From: Streptomyces sabulosicollis
GTDB lineage: Bacteria > Actinomycetota > Actinomycetes > Streptomycetales > Streptomycetaceae
Reading direction: 5' to 3'
Assembly (NCBI RefSeq): GCF_016103465.1
Contig: NZ_JAEEAP010000039.1
Location: forward strand, 1-36,541
DNA: 36,541 bases
Shown here: piece by piece, positions 9,836 through 17,584 of the stretch
How positions within the stretch are numbered: the stretch's first letter is position 1
How the letters are laid out: each line of letters begins with the position of its first letter
The notes under the pieces: model-generated
Database searches by the model: none
What the model was told of the DNA's origin: nothing
Seen by the model: only the letters and a program-made list of their open reading frames with translations
Translations under genes and position numbers: made by a program

Positions 9836-10966
9836 ATGGGTCTCACGAGCAACAACATCGTGATCGCGGCGGCCGTCGCGGCGTTGCTGCTGTTCGCGGT
9901 CACGATATGGCTGTGGCCACGGCTGGCCGGGCGCGGAGTGGCTCCCGTGCTCGGCCGGGTCGGCATGCTACTGGGCACGCAGCTGACCGTGTTCGTGGCG
10001 TTCGGACTGTTCGCCAATCAGTCCTTCGGGTTCTACGGATCCTGGTCCGACCTCTTCGGTACGCAGGACGAGCCGGGTGTGGTGGTGGACCACGACACCC
10101 CGGGCACCCGGGTGCGGGTCACCGAGACCCGCCACCTGGCCGTGGACGGCGGCTCCTCGCCCAGGGTCGCCGGGCGCATCGAGAAGGTGAACATCCAGGG
10201 GCCGGTCTCCGGGATCGCGAGCCCCGCGTACATCTATCTGCCGCCGGAGTACTTCCGGCCCGAGTACGCCCGGCGGACCTTCCCCGCCGCGCTGGTGCTG
10301 ACCGGGTATCCGGGTACCACCGAGGCCCTCATCAATGGCCTGAAATACCCGCAGACCTCGCACCGGCTGGTGAAAGCGGGCAGGATGCAGCCCCTCGTGC
10401 TGGTGATGATGCGGCCGACGGTCGCACCGCCGCGCGACACCGAGTGCGTGGACGTGCCCGGCGGACCGCGGGTCGAGACCTTCTTCACCCAGGACCTGCC
10501 GAAGGCGGTGGCCGACCACTACCGGGTGGGCGAGCGGGCCCGTAACTGGGGCGTCATCGGAAATTCCACCGGCGGCTACTGCGCCCTGAAGATGGCGATG
10601 CGCCACCCCGACGCGTTCTCCGCGGCGGCCGGGCTCTCCCCGTCGTACGAGGCCCCGATCGACGCGACCACGGGCGATCTCTTCGGCGGCAGCGAGCGGC
10701 TGGAGCGGGAGAACGACCTGATGTGGCGGCTGGACCACATGCCGGCGCCGCCGGTGTCGCTGCTGGTGTCCAGCAGCGAGCACGGTGAGCGGAACTACCG
10801 GGACACCGTGCGCTTCGTGAACAAGGTGAAGCGGCTCAACCGGCGCGGGGAGCCGACCCGTATCTCGTCGATCATCCTGAGCACCGGCGGCCACAACTTC
10901 CACACCTGGAAGCGGGAGGTCCCCGCCGCCCTGGAGTGGCTCGGCGGCCGTCTCGGCGACCGTTGA
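9836..10966 (+). CDS. Membrane-anchored alpha/beta-hydrolase (esterase D/PHB-depolymerase-like)
   Basis: A 376-aa protein with two N-terminal hydrophobic helices (about residues 6-26 and 42-60), then an extracytoplasmic alpha/beta-hydrolase domain of the esterase-D/mycolyltransferase-like type. The nucleophile elbow GNSTGG puts the catalytic Ser at about residue 244; GGHNFHTW near residue 353 supplies the likely His. YIYLPPEYF and LVLTGYPGT are typical early strands. ATG 9836 follows GAAAG at about 7 bases; the frame is open upstream but without a ribosome site. It is divergent from the lysyltransferase gene over a shared 169-base region, suggesting a joint envelope function. The substrate cannot be told from sequence. 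Confidence 0.88.
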   Translation: MGLTSNNIVIAAAVAALLLFAVTIWLWPRLAGRGVAPVLGRVGMLLGTQLTVFVAFGLFANQSFGFYGSWSDLFGTQDEPGVVVDHDTPGTRVRVTETRHLAVDGGSSPRVAGRIEKVNIQGPVSGIASPAYIYLPPEYFRPEYARRTFPAALVLTGYPGTTEALINGLKYPQTSHRLVKAGRMQPLVLVMMRPTVAPPRDTECVDVPGGPRVETFFTQDLPKAVADHYRVGERARNWGVIGNSTGGYCALKMAMRHPDAFSAAAGLSPSYEAPIDATTGDLFGGSERLERENDLMWRLDHMPAPPVSLLVSSSEHGERNYRDTVRFVNKVKRLNRRGEPTRISSIILSTGGHNFHTWKREVPAALEWLGGRLGDR

Positions 10967-10968
10967 CC

Positions 10969-10996
10969 CAGCCGGGGCCTCTCCTGACCCCGGCTG
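10969..10996. terminator. Bidirectional hairpin between convergent genes
   Basis: CAGCCGGGG (10969-10977) and CCCCGGCTG (10988-10996) form a perfect 9-bp stem with a 10-base loop. It fills nearly all of the 32-base gap between the esterase stop and the ABC ATPase stop. There is no T run on either side, which is usual for Streptomyces terminators. Confidence 0.7.
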
Positions 10997-10998
10997 AC

Positions 10999-12156
10999 CT
11001 ACACGTCGGCGACGGTCTGGAGCTGGACGTCGCCGCGGGCGATGCCGCCCGCGTCGGCGTCGATCGAGCGGCGGAGGGCCTCGTGCAGCCGGGCCGGGGT
11101 CAGCACGCCGAGGAAGCGGTCCTCGTCCAGGACCGCGATCCAGCCCGCGTCGTGCTGCAGCATCGTGCTGAACGCCTGCTTGAGCGGGGCCCCCACCGGC
11201 AGCCACGCCTCCATCCGGCGCGCGTGGTCCCGTACGGTCCCCTTCGCGCCGTCGGCCGCGTCCGCCGGGATCCAGCCGTGCAGCCGCTCCGCGTCGTCCA
11301 GGACGACGGCCCAGCGCGCCCCGTCCGCGGCCAGCCGGGCGGCCGCCTTGGAGAGCGGGTCGTCCAGGTGGACCACGGGCGGCTGGGTCAGGTCGCCGGG
11401 CTCGATGGGGGTCACCGACAGCCGCTTCAGCCCGCGGTCCGCGCCGACGAAGTCGGCCACGTACGGGGTGGCGGGCGCGCCCAGCACCGTGGCCGGGGTG
11501 TCGAACTGCTCGATCCGCCCCGAGCCGTAGACCGCGATGCGGTCCCCCAGCCGGACCGCCTCCTCGATGTCATGGGTGACGAAGAGCACCGTCTTCCGCA
11601 CCTGTGACTGAAGTCGCAGGAACTCGGTCTGCAGATGCTCGCGGACGACCGGGTCGACCGCGCCGAACGGCTCGTCCATCAGCAGCACCGGCGGATCCGC
11701 GGCCAGCGCGCGGGCCACGCCGACGCGCTGCCGCTGACCGCCGGAGAGCTGGTCGGGGTAGCGGTCGCCGTAGACGGACGGGTCGAGGCCGACCAGGTCC
11801 AGCAGCTCGGCGGCGCGCTCCCGCCCCTTCTTCCGCTGCCAGCCCAGCAGATGCGGCACGGTGGAGGTGTTCTCCAGCACGGTCTTGTGCGGGAAGAGCC
11901 CGACCTGCTGGATGACGTAACCGATCCGGCGGCGCAGGGAGACCGGGTCCGCCTCGGCGATGTCCTCGCCGTCCACCAGGATCCGCCCCGATGTCGGCTC
12001 GATGAGCCGGTTCACCATCTTCATCGTGGTCGTCTTGCCGCAGCCCGAGGGGCCGACGAGGGTGACCAGCTCGCCCTCCGACACCTCGAAGGAGAGGTCG
12101 TCCACGGCCGTCGTGCCATCGGCGTAGCGCTTGGTGACATGCTCGAAACGGATCAT
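10999..12156 (-). CDS. Glycine betaine/quaternary amine ABC transporter ATP-binding protein with CBS domains
   Basis: A 385-aa ATPase of the OpuA/OpuC/ProV type, energising import of an osmoprotectant. Walker A GPSGCGKTT is at about 33-41, Q-loop IQQVGLFPH, ABC signature LSGGQRQRV, Walker B VLLMDEPFGAVDP and switch VTHDIEEA. The C-terminal ~130 residues form a tandem CBS region (PPVVHLDDPLSKAAARL and AGWIAVLDEDRFLGVL), which in OpuA-type transporters senses ionic strength or nucleotides. GGGGAG stands just ahead of ATG 12156; an upstream in-frame start at 12177 has no site. It is divergent from the two permeases and binding protein of the same importer. Confidence 0.93.
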   Translation of the reverse strand: MIRFEHVTKRYADGTTAVDDLSFEVSEGELVTLVGPSGCGKTTTMKMVNRLIEPTSGRILVDGEDIAEADPVSLRRRIGYVIQQVGLFPHKTVLENTSTVPHLLGWQRKKGRERAAELLDLVGLDPSVYGDRYPDQLSGGQRQRVGVARALAADPPVLLMDEPFGAVDPVVREHLQTEFLRLQSQVRKTVLFVTHDIEEAVRLGDRIAVYGSGRIEQFDTPATVLGAPATPYVADFVGADRGLKRLSVTPIEPGDLTQPPVVHLDDPLSKAAARLAADGARWAVVLDDAERLHGWIPADAADGAKGTVRDHARRMEAWLPVGAPLKQAFSTMLQHDAGWIAVLDEDRFLGVLTPARLHEALRRSIDADAGGIARGDVQLQTVADV

Positions 12157-12163
12157 GGCTCCC

Positions 12164-12196
12164 CATTGTTGCCGCATTCGTGGCAGACATTGTTGC
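12164..12196. repeat. Direct 9-mer repeat in the ABC divergent region
   Basis: CATTGTTGC occurs at 12164-12172 and 12188-12196, 24 bases apart, in the 138-base region between the divergent ATPase and permease starts. The region is AT-richer than its surroundings and also has GAGATTGTCATCTC (a 5-bp dyad GAGAT/ATCTC near 12216-12229). No clear -35/-10 pair stands out on either strand. Confidence 0.5.
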
Positions 12197-12294
12197 TGTT
12201 GTGTGGCGATCGGACGAGATTGTCATCTCTCGGGGTTAGGGTCACCTGGAATTGATGAGCAACCGGCCCGCGACCCGACGGGGGAGGTGAGCGT

Positions 12295-12978
12295 ATGGCC
12301 GACGGAAACTGTCTGATCAGTAACGAGTGGATATGCGGTGAGTATGTACGCACACGCGGTCAAGAGCTGACGGACGCGACGCTCGAACATGTATGGATCA
12401 CGCTCGCCTCGGTGGCGATCGGTCTGCTGGTCGCCTTTCCGCTGGCGCTGCTGGCCCGCCGCTGGCGGCCGGTGGCGGGGCCGGTGCTGGGGCTGACCAC
12501 GATCCTCTACACGGTGCCGTCGCTGGCGATGTTCTCGCTGCTGCTGCCCGTCTTCGGGGTATCGGCCGCGGTGGTGATCACCGGCCTGGTGCTCTACTCG
12601 CTCACGATCCTGGTGCGCAACATCATGGCCGGTCTCGCCTCGGTGCCCGAGGAGGCGCGGGAGGCGGCCCGGGGCATGGGGTACGGCCCGCTGCGGCTGC
12701 TGTTCGGCGTGGAGCTGCCCCTCGCGCTGCCCGCGCTGATGGCCGGACTGCGGATCACCACCGTCTCCACGGTCTCGCTCACCACGGTGGGCGCGATCAT
12801 CGGGTACGGCGGCCTCGGCAACCTCATCTACGAGGGCATGCGGAGCTTCTTCAAGGCCGAGGTGCTCACCGCCTCGGTGCTGTGCGTCGCGCTGGCGGTC
12901 GTGGCGGACCTGCTGCTGCTCGCCCTTCAGCGGCTGCTGACGCCGTGGGCACGCAAGAGTCGGAAGGGCACCACCTGA
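12295..12978 (+). CDS. Betaine-type ABC transporter permease 1
   Basis: A 227-aa inner-membrane permease of the OpuCB/ProW family. About five to six helices are visible (WITLASVAIGLLVAFPLALLA, VLGLTTILYTVPSLAMFSLLL, AAVVITGLVLYSLTILV, and two near the C-terminus). The EAA loop reads EEAREAARGMGYGPLRLLF, the site that contacts the ATPase. A long GGGGGAGGTGA stands 4 bases before ATG 12295. Its TGA overlaps the ATG of the second permease by one base (TGATG, 12976-12980). Confidence 0.94.
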   Translation: MADGNCLISNEWICGEYVRTRGQELTDATLEHVWITLASVAIGLLVAFPLALLARRWRPVAGPVLGLTTILYTVPSLAMFSLLLPVFGVSAAVVITGLVLYSLTILVRNIMAGLASVPEEAREAARGMGYGPLRLLFGVELPLALPALMAGLRITTVSTVSLTTVGAIIGYGGLGNLIYEGMRSFFKAEVLTASVLCVALAVVADLLLLALQRLLTPWARKSRKGTT

Positions 12979-13715
12979 TGGACGTCGTCGCCAAGGCGTG
13001 GACCTGGCTGGCCACCGGGTCGCACTGGGCGGGCCCCGACGGGGTATGGCACCGGCTGGGCCAGCATCTGTTCCTGACCTTCGTCTGCCTGGCGATCTCC
13101 TGCGCGGTGGCGCTGCCGATCGCCGTGGCCCTCGGCCACATCGGCAAGGGCGGCGCGCTCGCGGTGAACATCTCCAACGCGGGGCGCGCCGTGCCCACCT
13201 TCGCCGTCCTGGTGCTGTTGCTGCTCAGCCCGCTGGGGACGCACGGGCAGTGGCCCACGATCATCGCGCTGGTGCTGTTCGCCATCCCGCCGCTGCTCAC
13301 CAACGCCTACGTCGGGGTGCGCGAGGCGGACCGGGAGGTCGTGGAGGCGGCCCGCGGCATGGGGATGACCGGCGGCCAGCTGATCCGCCGGGTCGAGCTG
13401 CCGCTGGCGTTCCCGCTCATCATGACGGGCGTACGGACGGCGGCGGTACAGGTCGTGGCCACCGCGACGCTGGCCGCGCTGCCGGGCGGCGGCGGTCTGG
13501 GGCGGATCATCACGGCGGGCTTCCGGCTCACCGACACCCCGCAGGTGGTGGCCGGCGCGGTGCTGGTCGCGGCCCTCGCGCTGGTGGTCGAGGGCGTCTT
13601 CGTGCTGCTCGGTCTGGTGTTCGACCCGCTGCGGCGCAGGACGGGGCGGCGGTCGCCCGCGACCCGGCGCCCGCCCGCCGACCAGGCACCGGCCTCACCG
13701 GCACTCACGACGTAG
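12978..13715 (+). CDS. Betaine-type ABC transporter permease 2
   Basis: A 245-aa permease of the same family as its upstream neighbour, starting MDVVAKAWTWLATGSHW. The EAA loop DREVVEAARGMGMTGGQLIR is intact, with PGGGGLGRIITAGF after it. About five to six helices; the C-terminal ~30 residues are basic and Pro-rich (RRRTGRRSPATRRPPAD). Coupled to permease 1 by a one-base overlap. A 174-base gap with a minisatellite separates it from the binding-protein gene. Confidence 0.94.
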   Translation: MDVVAKAWTWLATGSHWAGPDGVWHRLGQHLFLTFVCLAISCAVALPIAVALGHIGKGGALAVNISNAGRAVPTFAVLVLLLLSPLGTHGQWPTIIALVLFAIPPLLTNAYVGVREADREVVEAARGMGMTGGQLIRRVELPLAFPLIMTGVRTAAVQVVATATLAALPGGGGLGRIITAGFRLTDTPQVVAGAVLVAALALVVEGVFVLLGLVFDPLRRRTGRRSPATRRPPADQAPASPALTT

Positions 13716-13770
13716 AAACCCGCGGGCCGAGCCCTCCCGCGACCGGGCGCCAGGCGTGCGGACACCCAGG

Positions 13771-13860
13771 GCGGACAGCGCAGAGAGCGCGGATGACGCA
13801 TATATCGCGGACGACGCGGAAAGCGCGGACCACGCGGAATGCGCCGACAACGCGGCCACG
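13771..13860. repeat. Five-copy degenerate 18-bp tandem repeat
   Basis: The core GCGGAYNACGC returns at 13771, 13789, 13807, 13825 and 13843 (the last as GCCGAC), an exact 18-base period. It occupies the gap between permease 2 and the binding-protein gene, ending about 30 bases before the latter. All three forward frames are open through it; one (from GTG 13756) reads as hexapeptides ADSAES/ADDAYI/ADDAES/ADHAEC/ADNAAT. No ribosome site supports translation. Confidence 0.75.
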
Positions 13861-13889
13861 ACCGCGGCCACAACGACGGATGGGGAACC

Positions 13890-14849
13890 ATGGACAAGAT
13901 CAATCGGGCGGCGGCTGCCGTGGCGGGGGTCGCGGCGCTGGCGGCCGCGCTGACCGCCTGTGGCGGGGACAGCCTGGAGAAGTCGAGCGGCGGCGACAGC
14001 TCCGGTAAACCGGGCAAGGGCTCGCTGGTGATCGGATCCGCCTCCTTCTCCGAGTCGAAGATCCTCGCGGAGCTGTACGCGGGGGTTCTCAAGGACGCCG
14101 GCTATTCCACCTCGATCAAGACGGTGGACGCCCGTGAGCTGTATGAACCGGCCCTGGAGAAGGGGCAGATGGACGTCGTTCCGGAGTACGCGGCAACGCT
14201 GGCCGAATTCCTCAACCAGAAGAAGAACGGGTCGAATGCCGCCCCGGTGGCCTCCTCGGACGTGGACAAGACGGTCGCGGCGCTGAAGAAGCTCGCCGAA
14301 CCGCGCGGGCTGAAGGTCCTGGAGCCCGGCAAGGCCGTGGACCAGAACGCCTTCGCGGTCAGCCGGGACTTCGCGGCGAAGCACGATCTCAAGACGCTCT
14401 CCGACCTCGGGAAGTCGAAGCAGAAGGTCACCCTGGCGGCGGGCGACGAATGCCCCAAGCGGCCCTTCTGCCAGCCGGGTCTGGAGAAGAAGTACGGCAT
14501 CGACATCGCCGGGATCGACCCGCTGGACATCGGCAGCGTGCAGGCCAAGCAGGCCGTCAAGGACGGCAAGGACCAGATGGTCCTGACCACGACGACGGAC
14601 AGCACGCTGGATCAGTTCGGGCTCGTCCTGCTCAGCGACGACAAAAATCTGCAGAATGCCGACAACGTACTTCCCGTGGTGAATGCGAAGTCCGCCGGCT
14701 CACAGCAGATCGCGGACTCGCTGAACAAGCTCACCAAGGTGCTGACGACCGCCGATCTGAGGGAACTCAACAAGAAAGTTGACGCCGAGCGGCTCAAGCC
14801 GGCCGATGTCGCCGACGACTACCTGCGGGACAAGGGGCTGGTGAAGTAG
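13890..14849 (+). CDS. Betaine-type ABC transporter substrate-binding lipoprotein
   Basis: A 319-aa OpuAC/ProX-like binding protein. The signal peptide has KINR, a hydrophobic core and lipobox LTAC with the lipidated Cys at residue 24, followed by a Gly/Ser-rich linker. The mature part starts KGSLVIGSASFSESKILAEL and has DVVPEYAATLAEFL, both typical of quaternary-ammonium binding domains. GGGGAA stands ahead of ATG 13890; a longer frame from 13839 reads through the minisatellite and is rejected. With the two permeases and the divergent CBS-ATPase it makes a complete importer. The true ligand (betaine, choline, carnitine or other) cannot be set from sequence. Confidence 0.93.
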   Translation: MDKINRAAAAVAGVAALAAALTACGGDSLEKSSGGDSSGKPGKGSLVIGSASFSESKILAELYAGVLKDAGYSTSIKTVDARELYEPALEKGQMDVVPEYAATLAEFLNQKKNGSNAAPVASSDVDKTVAALKKLAEPRGLKVLEPGKAVDQNAFAVSRDFAAKHDLKTLSDLGKSKQKVTLAAGDECPKRPFCQPGLEKKYGIDIAGIDPLDIGSVQAKQAVKDGKDQMVLTTTTDSTLDQFGLVLLSDDKNLQNADNVLPVVNAKSAGSQQIADSLNKLTKVLTTADLRELNKKVDAERLKPADVADDYLRDKGLVK

Positions 14850-14857
14850 GATCAAAT

Positions 14858-14882
14858 CCCCGCCGGACAGGGCCGGGCGGGG
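14858..14882 (+). terminator. Hairpin after the binding-protein gene
   Basis: CCCCGCC (14858-14864) pairs with GGCGGGG (14876-14882) around an 11-base loop, 9 bases after the stop codon. No T run follows. It is a plausible end for the permease/binding-protein operon. Confidence 0.5.
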
Positions 14883-14990
14883 CTCGGCAAAAGATCATCG
14901 CCGCGCGACCGCCGCATTTGCCAACGGATTGACAACAGATCTGGCCCGGCGGGCACCCAAGCGACCCCTTAGCACGGTAAGTTTCGGGCC

Positions 14991-16097
14991 ATGCCACGTG
15001 GACGCCACCGCCAATCCCCACCCCTGCACAGGCTCCTCCCCCCTGCTTCGGTCGCAGTCGCGTCAATAACCTGCGCCGCCGGTGCCTGGCTGGTCGGCGA
15101 CACGCTCGTGATCCGTGGGCTTGCCGCGACCGCGGCCGGTGCCGCGGTCGTCGGCGCCGTCCTGATGCGCCGTTGGGACCGCTCGGCCGGCCGCCGGGTC
15201 GCGGAGGCCGCGAGCGAGACCGCGCGCCAGGAGATGACGTACGAGGAGCGGATCGCGGAGCTCGAGGCGGACGCCGAGAAGGCGAGCGAGCTCCGCGCCG
15301 CGCTCAACACCCGGCTGCGTGCCAAGCGCGCCGAACTCGCCCGGCTGCGCAACGAGCACGCCGAGCTGCTGCGCCGCTACGCCACGGCCGAGACCGAGCG
15401 GGCCAGCGCCCTGGAGGGCCGCCGCCGGCTCGCGCTGGAGGCCGCGTCCCCGGCGAAGGCGCTGGAGGCCGCCGGGACCCCCGACACCGCCGACTCCGCC
15501 GACGCCGCCGACGAGCGGGACGAGGTCCCCTCCGGGCTGCCGTCGGCCGCCGCGTACGCCAAGGCCGACGAGGCGCTGAGCCGGCTCAGGGAGAGCGCCC
15601 GGCGGCAGAAGGAGCGGCGGGAACAGGCCGCCGCAGCGGCCGCCCGGGCCGAGGCTTCGGAGCGGGCCCCGGAGCAGAACGCGGAGCGGGACGACCGTAA
15701 GGGCCGGCGCGAGAGCCGGGGCAAGGACGGTGCCGCCACGCTGGGGAAGCCCCCGGCGGCCGGCGGGCAGGACGGCGACGGCCCGCAGGAGCCGCGCACC
15801 CACGCCCGTACGGCCGCCTCGGCGGTGGTGCCGTATGCCGCGGCCCGCCGGGCCGCCTCCCGTTCGGAGAGCGGCTTCGACTACTTCGGCACCCAGAAGA
15901 AGCAAGCGAAGAAGCAGAAGCGGGAGCCCGAACCGGCCGCCGAGGAGGACCTCGCCGATGTGATCGGCGACGAGACCCTGGCGGAGACCAAGAAGGCGGA
16001 GTCCAAGAAGGGCGCGGTGGGCGAGGTCATCGACCTGACCGCGCACGACGAGACGGAGCAGATCGACCTCGGGGAGCTGCGCAGCGCGATCTCGTGA
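14991..16097 (+). CDS. Membrane-anchored coiled-coil protein of unknown function
   Basis: A 368-aa protein not assigned to a known family. A basic N-terminus is followed by two close hydrophobic segments (about 18-36 and 38-58), then a heptad-rich coiled coil (about 68-150, with YEERIAELEADAEKASELRA and LRAKRAELARLRNEHAELL). A long charged Ala/Glu/Arg-rich region comes next, then a conserved-looking FDYFGTQKK and an acidic C-terminus ending EQIDLGELRSAIS. It probably has a small membrane hairpin with the rest in the cytoplasm. There is no Shine-Dalgarno; TAAGTT (14978-14983) lies 7 bases before ATG 14991, suggesting leaderless mRNA. It is convergent with nuoD2. Confidence 0.8.
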   Translation: MPRGRHRQSPPLHRLLPPASVAVASITCAAGAWLVGDTLVIRGLAATAAGAAVVGAVLMRRWDRSAGRRVAEAASETARQEMTYEERIAELEADAEKASELRAALNTRLRAKRAELARLRNEHAELLRRYATAETERASALEGRRRLALEAASPAKALEAAGTPDTADSADAADERDEVPSGLPSAAAYAKADEALSRLRESARRQKERREQAAAAAARAEASERAPEQNAERDDRKGRRESRGKDGAATLGKPPAAGGQDGDGPQEPRTHARTAASAVVPYAAARRAASRSESGFDYFGTQKKQAKKQKREPEPAAEEDLADVIGDETLAETKKAESKKGAVGEVIDLTAHDETEQIDLGELRSAIS

Positions 16098-16139
16098 GGG
16101 ATCGCCCGCGCGGCTCGCCCGCCCGTCGGCGTCGCCGGA

Positions 16140-17282
16140 CTACTTGTCGATGTCGCCGACGACGAAGAAGAGCGACCCCAGGATCGCCACCATGTCGGCG
16201 ACGAGGGTGCCCGGCAGCAGCTCGGTGAGCGCCTGGATGTTGTTGTACGACGCCGAGCGGAGCTTCAGCCGGTACGGCGTCTTCTCGCCCTTGGAGACGA
16301 GGTAGTAGCCGTTGAGGCCGAGCGGGTTCTCGGTCCAGGCGTAGGTGTGGCCCTCGGGCGCCTTGAGCACCTTCGGCAGCCGCTGGTTGATGGGCCCCGG
16401 CGGAAGCCCGTCCAGCCGGTCCAGGCAGGCGTCGGCCAGCGCCAGCGAGGCGTGGGTCTGCTCCAGCAGGCATTCGAACCGGGCGAGGCAGTCGCCCTCC
16501 TCGCGGACCGCGACCTCGAGGACGTCCTGGAGCTCCGGGTAGGCCAGGTACGGCTCGTCGCGCCGCAGATCGAAGTCGACGCCCGAGGCCCGGGCGATGG
16601 GGCCGCTGACCCCGTACGCGTGCACCGTCTCACGGGTCAGGACGCCGACGCCGCGGGTGCGGCCGCGGAAGATCTCGTTGCCGAGCACCAGGTCGTCGTA
16701 CACGTCCATCCGCGAGCGCACCTCGGCCACGGCCTGCCGGGCCCGGCCCAGCCAGCCCGCCGGGAGGTCGTCCTTGAGGCCGCCGACCCGGTTGAACATG
16801 TAGTGCATCCGGCCGCCGGAGATCTCCTCCATGACGTGCTGGAGGTCCTCGCGCTCCCGGAACGCGTAGAAGATCGGCGTGATGCCGCCCAGCTCCAGGG
16901 GGTAGGAGCCGAGGAACATCAGGTGGTTCAGGACCCGGTTGAGCTCGGCGAGGAGCGTACGGGTCCACACCGCGCGCTCGGGGACCTCCATGCCCAGCAT
17001 CCGCTCGACGGCGAGCACGACGCCGAGTTCGTTGGAGAAGGCGGAGAGCCAGTCGTGGCGGTTGGCGAGCATGATGATCTGGCGGTAGTCGCGCGCCTCG
17101 AAGAGCTTCTCCGCGCCCCGGTGCATATAGCCGATCACCGGCTCGGCGCTCTGGATCCGCTCCCCGTCGAGGACCAGCCGCAGTCGTAGCACTCCATGGG
17201 TGGAGGGGTGCTGTGGGCCGATGTTGAGCACCATGTCCGTGCTCTCGGCGGCGCCGCCGATGCCGACTGTCGTCTCCGTCAT
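16140..17282 (-). CDS. nuoD2: Orphan NADH-quinone oxidoreductase subunit D paralogue (NuoD2)
   Basis: A 380-aa full-length 49-kDa-type subunit, the family that borders the quinone cavity and cluster N2 of complex [16 protein letters not shown] at the start and FFVVGDIDK at the end match both termini of the family. His29 aligns with bovine NDUFS2 His59. HRG (Arg55) aligns with bovine Arg85, the residue dimethylated by NDUFAF7. The quinone-site Tyr108 aligns with Trp78 (NRHDWLS). Other nuo genes are absent here. ATG 17282 has a weak GAGAG 11 bases ahead; the frame runs open far upstream but through repeats. A MidA-type methyltransferase gene lies 302 bases upstream on the same strand. Confidence 0.9.
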   Translation of the reverse strand: MTETTVGIGGAAESTDMVLNIGPQHPSTHGVLRLRLVLDGERIQSAEPVIGYMHRGAEKLFEARDYRQIIMLANRHDWLSAFSNELGVVLAVERMLGMEVPERAVWTRTLLAELNRVLNHLMFLGSYPLELGGITPIFYAFREREDLQHVMEEISGGRMHYMFNRVGGLKDDLPAGWLGRARQAVAEVRSRMDVYDDLVLGNEIFRGRTRGVGVLTRETVHAYGVSGPIARASGVDFDLRRDEPYLAYPELQDVLEVAVREEGDCLARFECLLEQTHASLALADACLDRLDGLPPGPINQRLPKVLKAPEGHTYAWTENPLGLNGYYLVSKGEKTPYRLKLRSASYNNIQALTELLPGTLVADMVAILGSLFFVVGDIDK

Positions 17283-17584
17283 GCGTACCAGTCTCTCAGC
17301 ACGCGCCGCATGCCAGGGGCTCTGCCCCCGCACCCCGGGGCCTGGTGCGGAGCCCCGCACGCGGCCGAGCCGCACATCGATGCGCCGCGTGGCAGGGCCC
17401 GGGGCCCGGGACGGCGCCCCCCGGCGCGGCGAGCCGCATGCCGGTGCTTTCCCCTCCCGCCCCTTCCGGCGGCCTCGCGGTGCGGCAGGGGCTCCGCCCC
17501 CGGACCCCGGGCGGCGGAGCCGCACATCGTCAGGTGCCGGAAAGGGGCGGGAGGGGAACAGCCCGCCGCGGGCGGGACACCTCC
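17283..17584. repeat. Structured GC-rich repeat region between methyltransferase and nuoD2
   Basis: This 302-base gap has no gene I can support. The largest structure pairs 17449-17470 with 17536-17558: 22 bp with one bulged A, enclosing a second inverted repeat GTGCGGC/GCCGCAC (near 17479-17485 and 17518-17524) and a GGGGCTCCGCCCC hairpin. The element CAGGGGCTCYGCCCCCG occurs twice (17312 and 17486 areas) and GAGCCGCACATCG twice (17367 and 17517 areas), so the region looks like two diverged copies of one unit. GGGGCTCCGCCCC elements are common in Streptomyces intergenic DNA. No T run follows the stem on either strand. Confidence 0.75.

Noticed and set aside
13756-13953. 65-codon ORF with hexapeptide repeats through the 18-bp minisatellite
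   Set aside because: All frames are open across the repeats, no ribosome site, and it runs out of frame into the binding-protein gene; reported as DNA repeat instead.
14929-14934. TTGACA as -35 of the gene at 14991
   Set aside because: No TANNNT box at 16-19 bases downstream; the likely -10 (TAAGTT, 14978) is over 40 bases away.
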